DNA of 32,833 nt, taken from NCBI GenBank assembly GCA_035293805.1, contig DATGMD010000052.1:1-32833 (forward strand). The letters run 5' to 3'. The position numbers and the translations under genes are program-made. This document shows, one piece after another, positions 24,749 to 32,833 of the stretch. Each line of letters opens with the position of its first letter. Position 1 is the first letter of the stretch. The notes under the pieces were generated by a model, which saw only the letters and a list, made by a program, of their open reading frames with translations, was not told the origin of the DNA and made no database searches. The stretch is from JAJPHF01 sp035293805. Lineage in GTDB: Bacteria; Chloroflexota; UBA6077; JAJPHF01.

Positions 24749-27219
24749 GCGCCGGCGCCTGGGTCGGCCTGCTGGTGGCGCTGTTGCTCGTGCCCCCGCC
24801 CCCACCGGTCGGGCCGGCGGACGCCCTCGCCAGCGAGCTGCTGGTGCGGCTGGCTCCCGCGGCGCCGCCGCTGCCCGCGCGGCCGTTCGGCGCGAGCCTG
24901 CCCGTCACGGCCGACCCGCCCTTCGCGCCGCTGGCCCTTCAGCGTGTCCGGGTGCCCGCGGCCGCGGTCGACGCGTACTCAGCCCGGCTGCGTGCCCTGC
25001 CCGGCGTGCGGGGCGTCGAGCCGAACGCCCGCGTGCAGGCCGCCACCACGCCCAACGACCCCTACTTCGCGGACTATCAGTGGAACCTGCGCCAGATCCA
25101 CGCGCCCGAGGCCTGGGATCTGACGACCGGCGATCGCCGCGTGGTCATCGCCATCGTGGACACGGGCATCGCCCTCGACCATCCGGACCTCGTCGGCAAG
25201 CTGGTGCCGGGTATCAATCTCGTCACACCTGACCAGCCGCCGAGCGACGACAACGGCCACGGCACCCACGTCGCCGGCATCGCGGCCGCGGCCACGAACA
25301 ACGGCGAGGGCGTGGCCGGGGTGGACTGGGAAGCGCGGCTGATGCCCGTGAAGGTGCTCGACGCCGACGGCAGCGCCGACGTCAACCGCGTGGCGCAGGG
25401 CATGGTGTGGGCGGTGGACCACGGCGCCCGCGTGCTGAACCTCAGCTTCACCGGCGCGGAGTCGTCCACCGCGCTGGGCGAGGCGGTACAGTACGCCCGT
25501 GACCGCGGCGCCCTGGTCGTGGCGGCGGTGGGCAACGACGGCCGTGCCGAGGCCACCTATCCGGCGGCGCTTGACGGTGTGCTCGCGGTCGGCGCGACCG
25601 ATCGTAACGACCAGCGGCTGCCGTCGTCCAACACCGGCCCGTACGTCGGCATCGCCGCGCCGGGCCAGCAGATCGCCAGCACCTTCTGGTCGCCCGACGC
25701 GGGCAACACCTACGCCCAGGCCAGCACCACCTCCCAGGCGGCGCCGCAGGTGGCGGGCGTCGCGAGCCTCATCTGGTCGGTCAACCCGGACCTCCGCGGC
25801 GACGCCGTCCGCGCGCTGCTGGTGGACCACGCCGACGCCGTGGGGCCGCCCGGTCGCAACGACGAGACCGGCGCTGGGCGTCTCAACGCCTATCGCTCGG
25901 TCCTCGCGGCGCTGCCCTGGAACTACGACAGCGGCGGGGCGGCGAGCTACCGGGCGCCGGTGGAGGCCGCGCCGCAGCTCTACCTGCCATACGTCGTGAA
26001 GGCCGCAGACGGCTGGACTAGCTCGATCACGGTCCGCAACCCGCTAGCGCAGGCCACCACCGCGACGGTCAGCTTCCTCGGGCCAGGCGGCGCGCCCGTG
26101 GCCTCGGTCAACGCGAGCCTGAACGCCTTCGGTGCCACGACCCTGCCGCTGCAGACTGTCGCCGAGGTGCCGGCGGGCTTCCGCGGCGCGGCGGTTGTGG
26201 AGGCGGGCGGCGGCATCACGGCGCTGGTCGCGCAAGACCGCGCCGGCGGTAGCCGCCACGGCTACCTGGGCGTGTCGAGCGGCGCCGCGCGCCTCTACGC
26301 GCCGCTCGTCGAGAAGAGCGAGCAGCGCGGCAGCACCGTGCTGTACGTGCAGAACCTGGCCGATACGCGGGAGACCGCCACGGTGAGCTACTACACTCCC
26401 GCCGGTGCGCTGCTCGGCCAGGACAGCGCGACGCTGGCGCCACGCGCCGTCGCGGCCGTTCGCCTCGCCGAGGCGGCCAGCCTCACGGACGGCTTCGTGG
26501 GCGCGGCGGTGATCGACAGCGCGGGCGGCGGCGCGCTGGGGGCGGTCGCCGCGCAGATCGGCCCGAACGGCACGGCCACCAGCTACGTCGTGCCCAACGA
26601 GGCAGCCGCCACGATCGCGGCGCCGCTCGTCTTCAAGCGCGCCGGCGGCTGGTCCACGGGCATCCAGGTGTTGAACACGGGCACGGCGCCCGCGCAGGTG
26701 ACCGTCAGCTACAGCCGGCCGGCGGGCGTGCCGGCCCCGGTGCAGGAAGTCGTCGCCATCCCGGCGCACGGCAGCGCCACGCTGTACCAGCCCGCCAATG
26801 CCAACCTGCCCGACGAGTACGTTGGCTCGGCGACGCTCACGGCCACCAGCGGCGGGCCGCTCGTCGCCGTGGTCAACCAGGCGCGGGCCGACAGCAGCCT
26901 CGTCATGACGTATCCGGCGGCGCCGAGCGGTGGGACGGTCGTCGACGTGCCGCTGCTCGCCAAGGACTACGGCGGCTGGACGGCCGGCCTGCGCGTGCAG
27001 AACCTCGCCGGCGACACGGCCGACGTGTCGGTGATCTACTACGACCAGACCGGTCGGCCGCTCTACACCGCCCAGAACACGCTGGCGCCCGGCGACGGCA
27101 CGACCTACACGCCGGCCAGCATTCCGGCGCTCCCCTGGGGCTTTCAGGGCGCCGCCACCGTGACCAGCAACGGTCACCCGCTCGCGGTCGTCGTGAACCT
27201 CCTCAAGTCCGCGCCGTAA
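24643..27219 (+). CDS. secreted subtilisin-family (S8) serine protease with four C-terminal surface repeats
   Basis: Up to 858 residues. The catalytic triad, counted from ATG 24643, is Asp173 (AIVDTGIALDHPD), His206 (DNGHGTHVAG) and Ser364 (TTSQAAPQVAG); the usual GTSMAxPH is degenerate but Ser is kept. GND (AAVGNDGR) supplies the oxyanion Asn. A hydrophobic signal segment (AGAWVGLLVALLLV) follows an Arg-rich stretch. A prodomain-like region follows. After residue 445, four repeats of about 106 residues start with YLPYVVK, YAPLVEK, APLVFK and VPLLAK, each followed by G-W/S-T and VxN. The true start is unclear: ATG 24643 overlaps the previous gene by 106 bp, while a non-standard ATC or CTG after GGGGAGG near 24736-24745 would give a cleaner signal peptide. 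No LPXTG anchor is present. Confidence 0.9.
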   Translation: MRAALPDPQRHPDPARRRGGAARRRPPGEGRIRRLSAGAWVGLLVALLLVPPPPPVGPADALASELLVRLAPAAPPLPARPFGASLPVTADPPFAPLALQRVRVPAAAVDAYSARLRALPGVRGVEPNARVQAATTPNDPYFADYQWNLRQIHAPEAWDLTTGDRRVVIAIVDTGIALDHPDLVGKLVPGINLVTPDQPPSDDNGHGTHVAGIAAAATNNGEGVAGVDWEARLMPVKVLDADGSADVNRVAQGMVWAVDHGARVLNLSFTGAESSTALGEAVQYARDRGALVVAAVGNDGRAEATYPAALDGVLAVGATDRNDQRLPSSNTGPYVGIAAPGQQIASTFWSPDAGNTYAQASTTSQAAPQVAGVASLIWSVNPDLRGDAVRALLVDHADAVGPPGRNDETGAGRLNAYRSVLAALPWNYDSGGAASYRAPVEAAPQLYLPYVVKAADGWTSSITVRNPLAQATTATVSFLGPGGAPVASVNASLNAFGATTLPLQTVAEVPAGFRGAAVVEAGGGITALVAQDRAGGSRHGYLGVSSGAARLYAPLVEKSEQRGSTVLYVQNLADTRETATVSYYTPAGALLGQDSATLAPRAVAAVRLAEAASLTDGFVGAAVIDSAGGGALGAVAAQIGPNGTATSYVVPNEAAATIAAPLVFKRAGGWSTGIQVLNTGTAPAQVTVSYSRPAGVPAPVQEVVAIPAHGSATLYQPANANLPDEYVGSATLTATSGGPLVAVVNQARADSSLVMTYPAAPSGGTVVDVPLLAKDYGGWTAGLRVQNLAGDTADVSVIYYDQTGRPLYTAQNTLAPGDGTTYTPASIPALPWGFQGAATVTSNGHPLAVVVNLLKSAP

Positions 27220-27239
27220 GCCCGGAGGGGAGAGCGCTG

Positions 27240-28229
27240 CTATGCCGTCACCAGGTCGCCCACCACGATTAGACGCTGGTTGAAGGTGCGGGTGCGGAAA
27301 TCGAACTCGCCGGCGCAGGTGATGAGGCTGAGGCGGGGGGTGCTCGACGGCGCCAGCACACTTGTGTCGGCGGGGTCCACTAAGCGCAGCTCGCTCACGC
27401 GGTAGGTGAACTGCCCCTGCTCCGTATAGACCACCACCGGGTCGCCGGGGCGCAATAGGTGCAGGTCGCGGAAGACGTTCCCCATCTCGCGCGTGACGAC
27501 GTGGCCGGACAGGACGACGTTCGTGCGCGCGCCCACTAGCCCGGTCATGCGGTAGTGCCCGGCGACGAAGGGTACCGTCTCCCACTGGGGCACGCCGTTG
27601 GCGTCGAGCGTCGTGCTCAGCTCGACGACCGGCGTGTCCACGCCGATGCGCGGGATGACGAGGTGGACCGGCAGCCCGGGCGGGGGCGGCGGCGGCACAG
27701 GCGTGGGGCGCGGCGTGCGCGTGGGAATCGCGCTCGTGATCCGCGTGGGGGATGGCGGCAGGGTGGGCAGCGGGGGGAGCGCGTAGGTCGGCGCGGCCGT
27801 GAGGGTGGCCAGGAGCTGCGCCAGCGGGCCGGGTCGGTCCGCGCCCAACGTGTCGGTGGGCGCGCTCACGGTCGCCGCCGGACTGGGCGGCGGCGCCGGG
27901 CTAACGGAAGGCACCGCCTCAGCGGGCGGGCCGCCCGTGGCGGCGGCCGGCGCGGCGGCTCGCGGCCCGGGCAAGCTGCCCGCGGCATCCGTGGCTCGCG
28001 GGCCTGGCTCGACTGGGGCGCTCCTGTCTGGAGCCAGCGTGACGCGTGTGGCGCGCGCCTCCACAAGCGCCGGCGGCGGCGGCACCGACGGCCGCCAGAG
28101 TGGCAGGACGCCCGTGGCGGCGAGCGCGGTAACGACGACGAGCAGGCTGCCCGCGGCGATCAGCGCGCCGCCCGCAAGCCGCCGGCGGCGAGCGGAGTCG
28201 CCCCGGGCACCGCGCGAATCGTCGGACAT
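27240..28229 (-). CDS. sortase (class E/F-like transpeptidase)
   Basis: A 329-residue membrane-anchored sortase. A basic N-terminus (SARRRRLAGG) leads into one membrane segment (19-41), then a 140-residue Pro/Ala/Thr-rich spacer, then the catalytic domain from about 190. Active-site candidates are His in VVLSGHVV, Cys in LSLITCAGEF and Arg in FNQRLIV, in the right order. The sequence after the Cys (AGEFDFRTRTFNQR) is of the class E/F kind. The ATG has GGGAGG seven bases upstream. It is divergent from the LPPTG protein, its likely substrate, and converges with the subtilase only 20 bp away. Confidence 0.93.
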   Translation of the reverse strand: MSDDSRGARGDSARRRRLAGGALIAAGSLLVVVTALAATGVLPLWRPSVPPPPALVEARATRVTLAPDRSAPVEPGPRATDAAGSLPGPRAAAPAAATGGPPAEAVPSVSPAPPPSPAATVSAPTDTLGADRPGPLAQLLATLTAAPTYALPPLPTLPPSPTRITSAIPTRTPRPTPVPPPPPPGLPVHLVIPRIGVDTPVVELSTTLDANGVPQWETVPFVAGHYRMTGLVGARTNVVLSGHVVTREMGNVFRDLHLLRPGDPVVVYTEQGQFTYRVSELRLVDPADTSVLAPSSTPRLSLITCAGEFDFRTRTFNQRLIVVGDLVTA

Positions 28230-28602
28230 CGGTGGGCCTCCCGGGCAAATACAACGGTACGCTGTAGTGTACGCCTAGTCGCTGGCCGGCGAGCGAGTGA
28301 TATGATGGCAGGGGAAACCGGCAAGGGAGCGGGCGCGACTTGTGATACGGCCGTAATTTGCCGGCCCTCGCGCCACGGTCTGCCGTCCCTATAATGGGGC
28401 GGGCAGGCGTGACCTGGAGCTTGAGTGAGCACGTGCCCGGCCGGACGCGCGCCAGTCGTATCCCGTGAGCGCCCCTGGCGAGGAGGCGCGGACGGCACGA
28501 ATCTTGCCGGCGGGCGGCGAGGCTGGCAGACACTCTCGTCGCGCGTTGCCGTTGCCGCGCCCGCTCCCGCCCACTCGCGCACACCACGGTCGAGGAGGAG
28601 CC
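28230..28602. other. divergent intergenic region between sortase and LPPTG protein
   Basis: 373 bp without a convincing gene. A perfect TATAAT is at 28390-28395 for the plus-strand gene and a TACACT near 28271-28266 is a possible -10 for the sortase; no strong -35 hexamers are visible. A long leader of about 200 nt precedes the LPPTG protein. Open frames here are Arg/Pro-rich and look like shadows. Confidence 0.5.
28390..28395 (+). promoter_or_regulatory. -10 box upstream of the LPPTG protein gene
   Basis: A perfect TATAAT, 207 bp before the ATG at 28603. A matching -35 is not evident at the usual distance. Confidence 0.45.
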
Positions 28603-29649
28603 ATGCCCCGACTCGCCTTGCTGCTGGCTGCAGCGACCGCCCTGCTGATGCTCGGGCCGACGCCCGCCGCCCTGGCGCAGGCGCGGGTCGCTGGCCAGAT
28701 CGGTACGGCCCAACCCACCCCTCTGGTTCCCCCGCCGCCGACCCCGTATTCGGGCCTGAGCGCCACCTCCACGCCGATCGGCCAGCCTCCCGGTGTCCCG
28801 CCGATCCCGCGCACGACTAGCATCACGCAGCCGCCGCGCCCGAATCTCGTGGCGACCGCAACCGCGGCGGCGGCGACCATTACCGTGGCCGATGCCACCG
28901 CCACGGCCAACGTGGCCGCGCCGTTGACCGCGGTCGCGCAGACCGCGACTGCACTTGCCGTCCCTACCCGGACAGCGACCCTGCCGGCGCTGGCGCCCAC
29001 GGTCGCGGCAACGCTAACGCCGCTCGCCACCTTGACTCCCATTCGCACGGCCACCCCTGCCCCCACGGTCGCGGCGGCCACGCCCACCGCGGTGCCGACG
29101 CCCAATGCGCTGGCCGAGAGCCGGACGGTGCTCACGCGCGCCCCCATCGCCGTGGGCGACGAGACGATCGCCGCGGGCGCCGCGCTGCAGATTCCGCTGG
29201 AAACCGCGCTCGAGGACGGCGCGATCCCGCCCGGCACGCCCGTGCGGCTCCCGAACGGCCAGGTGATCACCTTGCCCGCGGGCACCAGTATCCCGGCCGC
29301 CGAGAACCCGACGACGATTGGCGCGCCGCTGAACGCCGTGCTGCCGCGTGCCAGTCTGGTCGGCACCACCAGCTACCCGCAAGGCACCGCGCTCGTCCTA
29401 CCCTCGGGCACGAGCGTGCTTGGCAGTCCGGACCCGAACGCCACGGTGCTGCTGCAACCCGGCGCCGTCGTGCAGGTCGGGGGCAACACCACGACGCTGG
29501 TCGAGCCGCTGCCCGTAGTCGTGAGCGCCGTGCCCGTCGCGCAGCCGGCCGCCCTCCCGCCCACCGGAGACGCCGACCCAGTGGTCTGGCCCGCGGGGCT
29601 GGGGCTGCTGCTCGTGCTCGGCGGTTGGCGCCTGCTCCGTCGCGCCTAG
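28603..29649 (+). CDS. cell-surface protein with LPPTG sortase signal
   Basis: A 348-residue exported protein. It has a signal peptide MPRLALLLAAATALLMLGPTPAALAQ (cleavage near residue 26), a Thr/Ala-rich low-complexity region with TATA-type repeats (about 80-165), then a part with repeated LPxGTS phrases (LPAGTSIP, LPSGTSVL), and finally a sorting signal: LPPTG (318-322), a hydrophobic helix (WPAGLGLLLVLGG) and a positive tail RLLRRA. The nearby sortase, transcribed divergently, is the natural partner. I chose the ATG at 28603 because GAGGAGGAG precedes it; a longer frame from 28465 lacks a signal sequence. Its external function is unknown. Confidence 0.88.
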   Translation: MPRLALLLAAATALLMLGPTPAALAQARVAGQIGTAQPTPLVPPPPTPYSGLSATSTPIGQPPGVPPIPRTTSITQPPRPNLVATATAAAATITVADATATANVAAPLTAVAQTATALAVPTRTATLPALAPTVAATLTPLATLTPIRTATPAPTVAAATPTAVPTPNALAESRTVLTRAPIAVGDETIAAGAALQIPLETALEDGAIPPGTPVRLPNGQVITLPAGTSIPAAENPTTIGAPLNAVLPRASLVGTTSYPQGTALVLPSGTSVLGSPDPNATVLLQPGAVVQVGGNTTTLVEPLPVVVSAVPVAQPAALPPTGDADPVVWPAGLGLLLVLGGWRLLRRA

Positions 29650-29818
29650 CCGGGCCGAGGGGCGGGTTCCCAGCGTAACGCGCGCGCGGTCGGGCCGGCG
29701 GATGGGCTGGCCCGACCCGGCCGCGCGGCGCCTCGCTCGCCGCGGGGCGGACGGGACACCCGCAGCGGGCGGGTTGGCTGCCCGTCGGGTGCGGTGGTGC
29801 TCGGCGTACTGCGGCGAG

Positions 29819-29848
29819 TTGCCGCTTCACGGCATGTTGCCGTACAAT
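29819..29848 (+). promoter_or_regulatory. promoter of tRNA-Lys
   Basis: TTGCCG (29819-29824), 18 bp, TACAAT (29843-29848), 34 bp before the mature tRNA 5' end. The LPPTG gene ends 169 bp upstream, so this is the tRNA's own promoter. Confidence 0.65.
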
Positions 29849-29882
29849 ATCTCTGCGCTCGGCCACATGCGCCCGGGCGCTT

Positions 29883-29958
<76 letters not shown>

Positions 29959-29988
29959 CCCCCCGCATTTGCGGGGGTTTTTCTTTTG
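29959..29988 (+). terminator. Rho-independent terminator of tRNA-Lys
   Basis: CCCCCGC-ATTT-GCGGGGG stem-loop followed by TTTTTCTTTT, starting one base after the encoded CCA. Confidence 0.9.
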
Positions 29989-30051
29989 CCCTCCCTCCAG
30001 AAGACTCGTTCGAACCAACTGATTCCCTGTTAGCAACCCAGGAGGCAGTTA

Positions 30052-30552
30052 TCAGATGGGCGCGTACTTGGGCATGAGCTTCGCGGCGGAGAGCTGCCTC
30101 ACCGAGGCGGTGTAGCGCCGCGTCATCGCCTCGGTCCGGCTTCCCAGCATCTCCTGCACCGCCGCCCGTTCCGCCCCCTTCTCCAGCGCGACCTGCGCGA
30201 AGTGGTGCCGGAGCAGGTGGCTGCGCACCCGCAGCACCCCACTCCGTCACTTCAGCCGCCGGAAGACCGACTGGTAGCCCCAATAGGTGAGCGGCCTGCC
30301 GTCGTCGCTCAGCCGCAGCCGGTCGGTGGGTGCCGAGGCGGGCCGCTCGCGCAGGTAGCGGGGCAGGAGCTTGAGGGTCCGTGGCGAGAGGTACGCGAGC
30401 TGGATGGCGCCGCCCTTGGCCCTCACCTGGAGCTCCCCAGACAGCAGGTTGACATCGGACACGCATAGCTCCTGGATCTCCCGGAAACGCCTCCCGGTCG
30501 CCAGCTGGACCCCCACGATCGCCGCGTCGCGGATGACCTTGTCGAAAGTCGA
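30052..30552 (-). pseudogene. truncated tyrosine recombinase (integrase), in-frame stop
   Basis: The C-terminal catalytic half of a phage-integrase-family recombinase, about 165 codons. Visible are the first arginine box (ATGRRFREIQEL), HLLRHHFA (HxxR) and the nucleophile Tyr in TRRYTAS; the usual LGH is LGS. A TGA at 30247-30249 interrupts an otherwise continuous frame between VFRRLK and RSGVLRV, probably from CGA by one C-to-T change. Upstream, the frame ends against the edge of an insertion element at about 30550, so the N-terminal half is lost. It points toward the 3' end of tRNA-Lys as an island integrase would. Confidence 0.85.
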
Positions 30553-32434
30553 TTAGCCTGGCCGGTGGCGTCAATTAGAATGGTTCTGGCACAGAGTGTG
30601 TGGGGTGCACGGGGCCGGACTGACACACTCCCCGCATGACGCCCCGCCTTTGGGGTGCGGCGCCGGGGGAGGAGACCAGCATGGAGATAACCGCGCTGCT
30701 CCCGCATCTGGCCGACGTCGTTGTTAGGCTGGTCCAGGTCCTCGCCAATGAAGTAGTGGTCGACGCGGTCACGCAGACAGCGGTGGCCGCCTGTCCCGAT
30801 TGCCGGACGCCTTCCCGGCGCTTGCACGGCTCGTATACGCGGCAGCTTGCGGACATGCCGTTGGGCCGGCGCCGGGTCACGATTTACCTGCAGGTCCGGC
30901 GATTCCGCTGCCAGGAGCTCACCTGCCGCCGGCGAACCTTCGCCGAACAGGCACCGCGGTTGGCGGCGCCATATGCCCACCGCAGTGCGCCGCTCCAAGC
31001 CCTCCTCACCGATCTCGCGCTCACCCTCGGCGGCCGGCCCAGTGCGCGATTCGCTGCGAGGTGGACGGTCGTCATCAGCCGCATGACGTCCCTCCGGCTC
31101 GTGCGGGCGCTGCCGGATCCGCCGATCATCACGCCCACGATCCTCGGCGTCAATGATTTCGCCCTCCGACGCGGGCATCGGTACGGCACGATCCTGACCG
31201 ACCTGGAACAGCACCGGGTCATGGATCTGCTGCCCGACCGCATCGCACAGACCTTGGCGACCTGGCTGTAAGAGCATGGCGCGCCGCAGATTGTCTGCCG
31301 GGATCGTGCCGGCGACTACGCCAGCGGCGTGCGGTAAGGGGCGCCGGAGGCTCCTCAGATCGCTGACCGGTTTCACCTGCAGAAGAACAGCAGCGAGGTG
31401 CTCGAACGGATCCTGGCCCGCCATCCGGCGGCTCTCCGGGCCGCCGTGACCGATGGCCCGCCAGCGGACGGTGGCGGGGCGGCTCGCACGGGTGATGACC
31501 CGGCGGCCGCAAAGCCCCGACGAGCACGCCGGCTGGCGCGCTACGAGCAGGTGATCACCTTGCGGCAGGACGGCTGGTCTCTCACTGAGATCGCGGCGCT
31601 CGAGGACCTCTCGCGGCCGACCGTGCGCAAGTATGTCACCGCCGGGAGCTTCCCCGAGTGGTCGGCGCGGCGGACGAAGCTGAGCGCGGGGACAGCGCAC
31701 GCGAGCTACCTCCAGGCGCGGTGGCAGGCGGGCTGCCGGGATGCGACCGTACTGTGGCAGGAGTTGCAGGCGCGAGGCTTCACCGGCTCGCTGCGCATGG
31801 TCTAGCGAGCGGTCGCCGGCTGGCGAGTGGAGCCAGCCCGGAGCGGCTGGCGCACGCGCCGCCCCGCAGCGCCGCCCCAACCGGCTCCCCCGCGGCCCCC
31901 GTCCGCACGACAGGCGGTCTGGTTATTGTTGCGGCCGGCGGAGGACCTGGAACCGGACCAACAGGTGATGCGGACACGACTGCTGGCGGCCGCGCCGGAG
32001 ATCCAGATGGCCGTGGTGGTGATCAAGACCTTCCGGTGCATGGTGCATGATCGCGACGCGGGGGCGCTGGAGGGCTGGCTGCAGGCGGCCACCGCGAGTG
32101 GGGTGCCCGAACTACGCACCTTTGCCGCGGGCATCCGCCGGGAGCGCCCGGCCGTCGAGGCGACCTTAGCCCATGCCTGGAACTCAGGCCAGGCGGAGAG
32201 AGAGGTGTGTCGGACCAAGCTGATCAAGCGGCAGATGTATGGCCGGGCCAAGTTCGACCTGCTCCGTAAGCGAGTGCTGCTCGCCAGTTGAGGCCGCCGC
32301 GGCATCGATCAGCCTGAAGGCCGGGACGCGCGCAGCCTGCCTGCTGGTTGGCGGTGCGCAGGATCTCGCCGAGGTGCCGGCCAGAGTTCCGCACCACACA
32401 CTCTGTGCCAGAACCAGGCTAATTGACTTTCGAC
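30541..32434 (+). mobile_element. ISL3-type insertion sequence, decayed
   Basis: Inverted ends: GGTTCTGGCACAGAGTGTGTGG at 30582-30603 and its reverse complement ending at 32415. The similarity continues outward (GTCAATTAG), and 21 bp at 30541-30561 match the reverse complement of 32414-32434 with one mismatch. The left side holds a short extra duplication of GTC(A/G)ATTAG. No 8-bp target duplication is visible, and the two flanks are unrelated (integrase on the left, CRISPR on the right), so the element probably took part in a rearrangement. Confidence 0.8.
30681..32291 (+). pseudogene. ISL3-family transposase with three in-frame stops
   Basis: One continuous frame of 537 codons. It starts MEITALLPHLADVVVRL, preceded by GGAGGAG. 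A zinc-finger pair (CPDC...CQELTC) is followed by an N-terminal helix-turn-helix-like part and the DDE-type core, with GVNDFALRRGHRYGTIL, CRDRAGDY and ADRFHL. An inserted HTH (WSLTEIAALEDLSRPTVRKYV) comes next, then the C-terminal transposase helices to LLRKRVLLAS. Stops are TAA at 31269, TAA at 31335 and TAG at 31803. Each is explained by one C-to-T change from CAA or CAG (Gln), and no frameshift is present. The family's GVDDFA motif is GVNDFA here. The product is presumably inactive unless the stops are read through. Confidence 0.88.
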
Positions 32435-32458
32435 AGCTCCTGCCGAGTGTCTATCCGG

Positions 32459-32693
32459 GTTTCAGTATCCCCTGGTCGGATCGTAGAGTTGAGGCCGTAG
32501 GAGCCGTCGATGGTAATCCGCTTGCTGGCCGGTTGCAGTATCCCCTGGTCGGATCGTAGGGTTGAGGCTTATAGGGTGGCGACGTGACGATCAGTTGCAC
32601 CATAGTTTCAGTATCCCCTGGTCGGATCGTAGGGTTGAGGCGGATGATCCGCCAGCTACCGGGCTACGACGAGGCCGACTGTTTCAGTATCCC
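32459..32693. CRISPR. short CRISPR array: three 37-bp repeats plus a truncated fourth, three spacers
   Basis: Repeats at 32459-32495, 32532-32568 and 32605-32641 begin GTTTCAGTATCCCC and end GTAGGGTTGAGGC; the first has GTAGAG and the second GTTGC as single changes. Spacers are 36, 36 and 39 bp (32496-32531, 32569-32604, 32642-32680). The fourth repeat stops after GTTTCAGTATCCC (32681-32693), where an IS3-type element begins. The other strand of the repeat ends in GAAAC, as in type I and III systems. No cas gene is in the window. The 24 bp between the ISL3 end and the first repeat may be a spacer remnant. Confidence 0.93.
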
Positions 32694-32833
32694 GAACCGC
32701 CCCGGGTAGCGTGGAGGCTCCAACCTTTGAGAGGATGGAGTCATGAGCAAAGCTACACGATACCCGCCCGAGCTGCGGGAGCGCGCGATCCGGCTGGTGC
32801 GGGAGCACCGGGATGAGCATGCGTCGGAGTGGG
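32694..32833 (+). mobile_element. IS3-family element, left end (runs off right edge)
   Basis: It begins with GAACCGCCCCGGGTAGCGTG (an IS3-type terminal repeat), followed by an OrfA-like gene. It is inserted in the fourth CRISPR repeat. The right end is outside the window. Confidence 0.8.
32743..32833 (+). CDS. IS3-family transposase OrfA (partial)
   Basis: The first 30 residues, MSKATRYPPELRERAIRLVREHRDEHASEW in two halves, show the start of the helix-turn-helix typical of OrfA (RYPPELRERAIRLV). GGATGGAG precedes the ATG. The gene continues past the right edge, so intactness cannot be judged. Confidence 0.88.
   Translation, partial: MSKATRYPPELRERAIRLVREHRDEHASEW

Noticed and set aside
26044..27585. 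513-codon minus-strand frame opposite the subtilase repeats
   Set aside because: Shadow composition, and it runs into the real sortase gene in another frame.
30681..32291. Genetic-code change or suppressor explaining the stops in the transposase
   Set aside because: TAA, TAG and TGA all occur as normal ends of the well-supported genes nearby, so reassignment is unlikely; mutation is simpler.

Overview
This is a high-GC bacterial chromosome segment of 32.8 kb. The mix of genes suggests a member of the Chloroflexota: a sortase next to an LPPTG surface protein with a Thr/Ala-rich stretch, a DUF5667 protein paired with an ECF sigma factor, an S8 protease with 'PLxxK..GW' surface repeats, and heptamer and palindromic repeats scattered between and inside genes. 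This assignment is an inference from gene content; no 16S or ribosomal protein marker lies in the window.

Layout. (1) 1-4651, minus strand: a biosynthetic cluster running off the left edge. Its first gene appears to be a 47-residue acidic peptide with a Gly/Ser repeat tail. It is followed by two hairpins, an acyl-CoA-dehydrogenase-type flavoenzyme, an AMP-forming adenylating ligase, a free carrier protein and an alpha/beta hydrolase with a Cys nucleophile. Ligase, carrier and flavoenzyme are the same trio that makes pyrrolyl- or dehydroprolyl-carrier thioesters in other clusters. (2) 5044-11189, plus strand: housekeeping genes for a HIT protein, a PAP2 phosphatase, succinyl-CoA synthetase beta and alpha (sucC, sucD) and valyl-tRNA synthetase. 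(3) 24395-11218, minus strand: one long collinear operon. It holds an ECF sigma factor, a DUF5667 membrane protein (probable anti-sigma partner), a Wzt-type glycan-export ATPase, a methyltransferase, a GT2-GT4 double glycosyltransferase, an MFS transporter and two polytopic membrane proteins. Several of these genes overlap by 1-4 bases. (4) 24554-29649: a Trm112-like zinc peptide, a secreted subtilase, a sortase (minus strand) and an LPPTG-anchored surface protein. (5) 29883-32833: tRNA-Lys(CTT) with its own promoter and terminator, then a mobile-element graveyard. This contains a broken tyrosine recombinase, a decayed ISL3-type element, a three-repeat CRISPR remnant without cas genes, and the start of an IS3-type element that cuts into the fourth CRISPR repeat.

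The most interesting connection is regulatory. A 31-bp element, TGTAAC-N16-CGTTTAATC, lies upstream of the sigma factor gene (24456-24426) and recurs with identical spacing upstream of the small Gly/Ser peptide gene (4841-4811). The simplest reading is that the ECF sigma factor controls its own envelope-glycan operon and also, 20 kb away, the peptide/aminoacyl-carrier cluster. That would make region 1 a candidate peptide-based natural-product or surface-modification system under envelope control.
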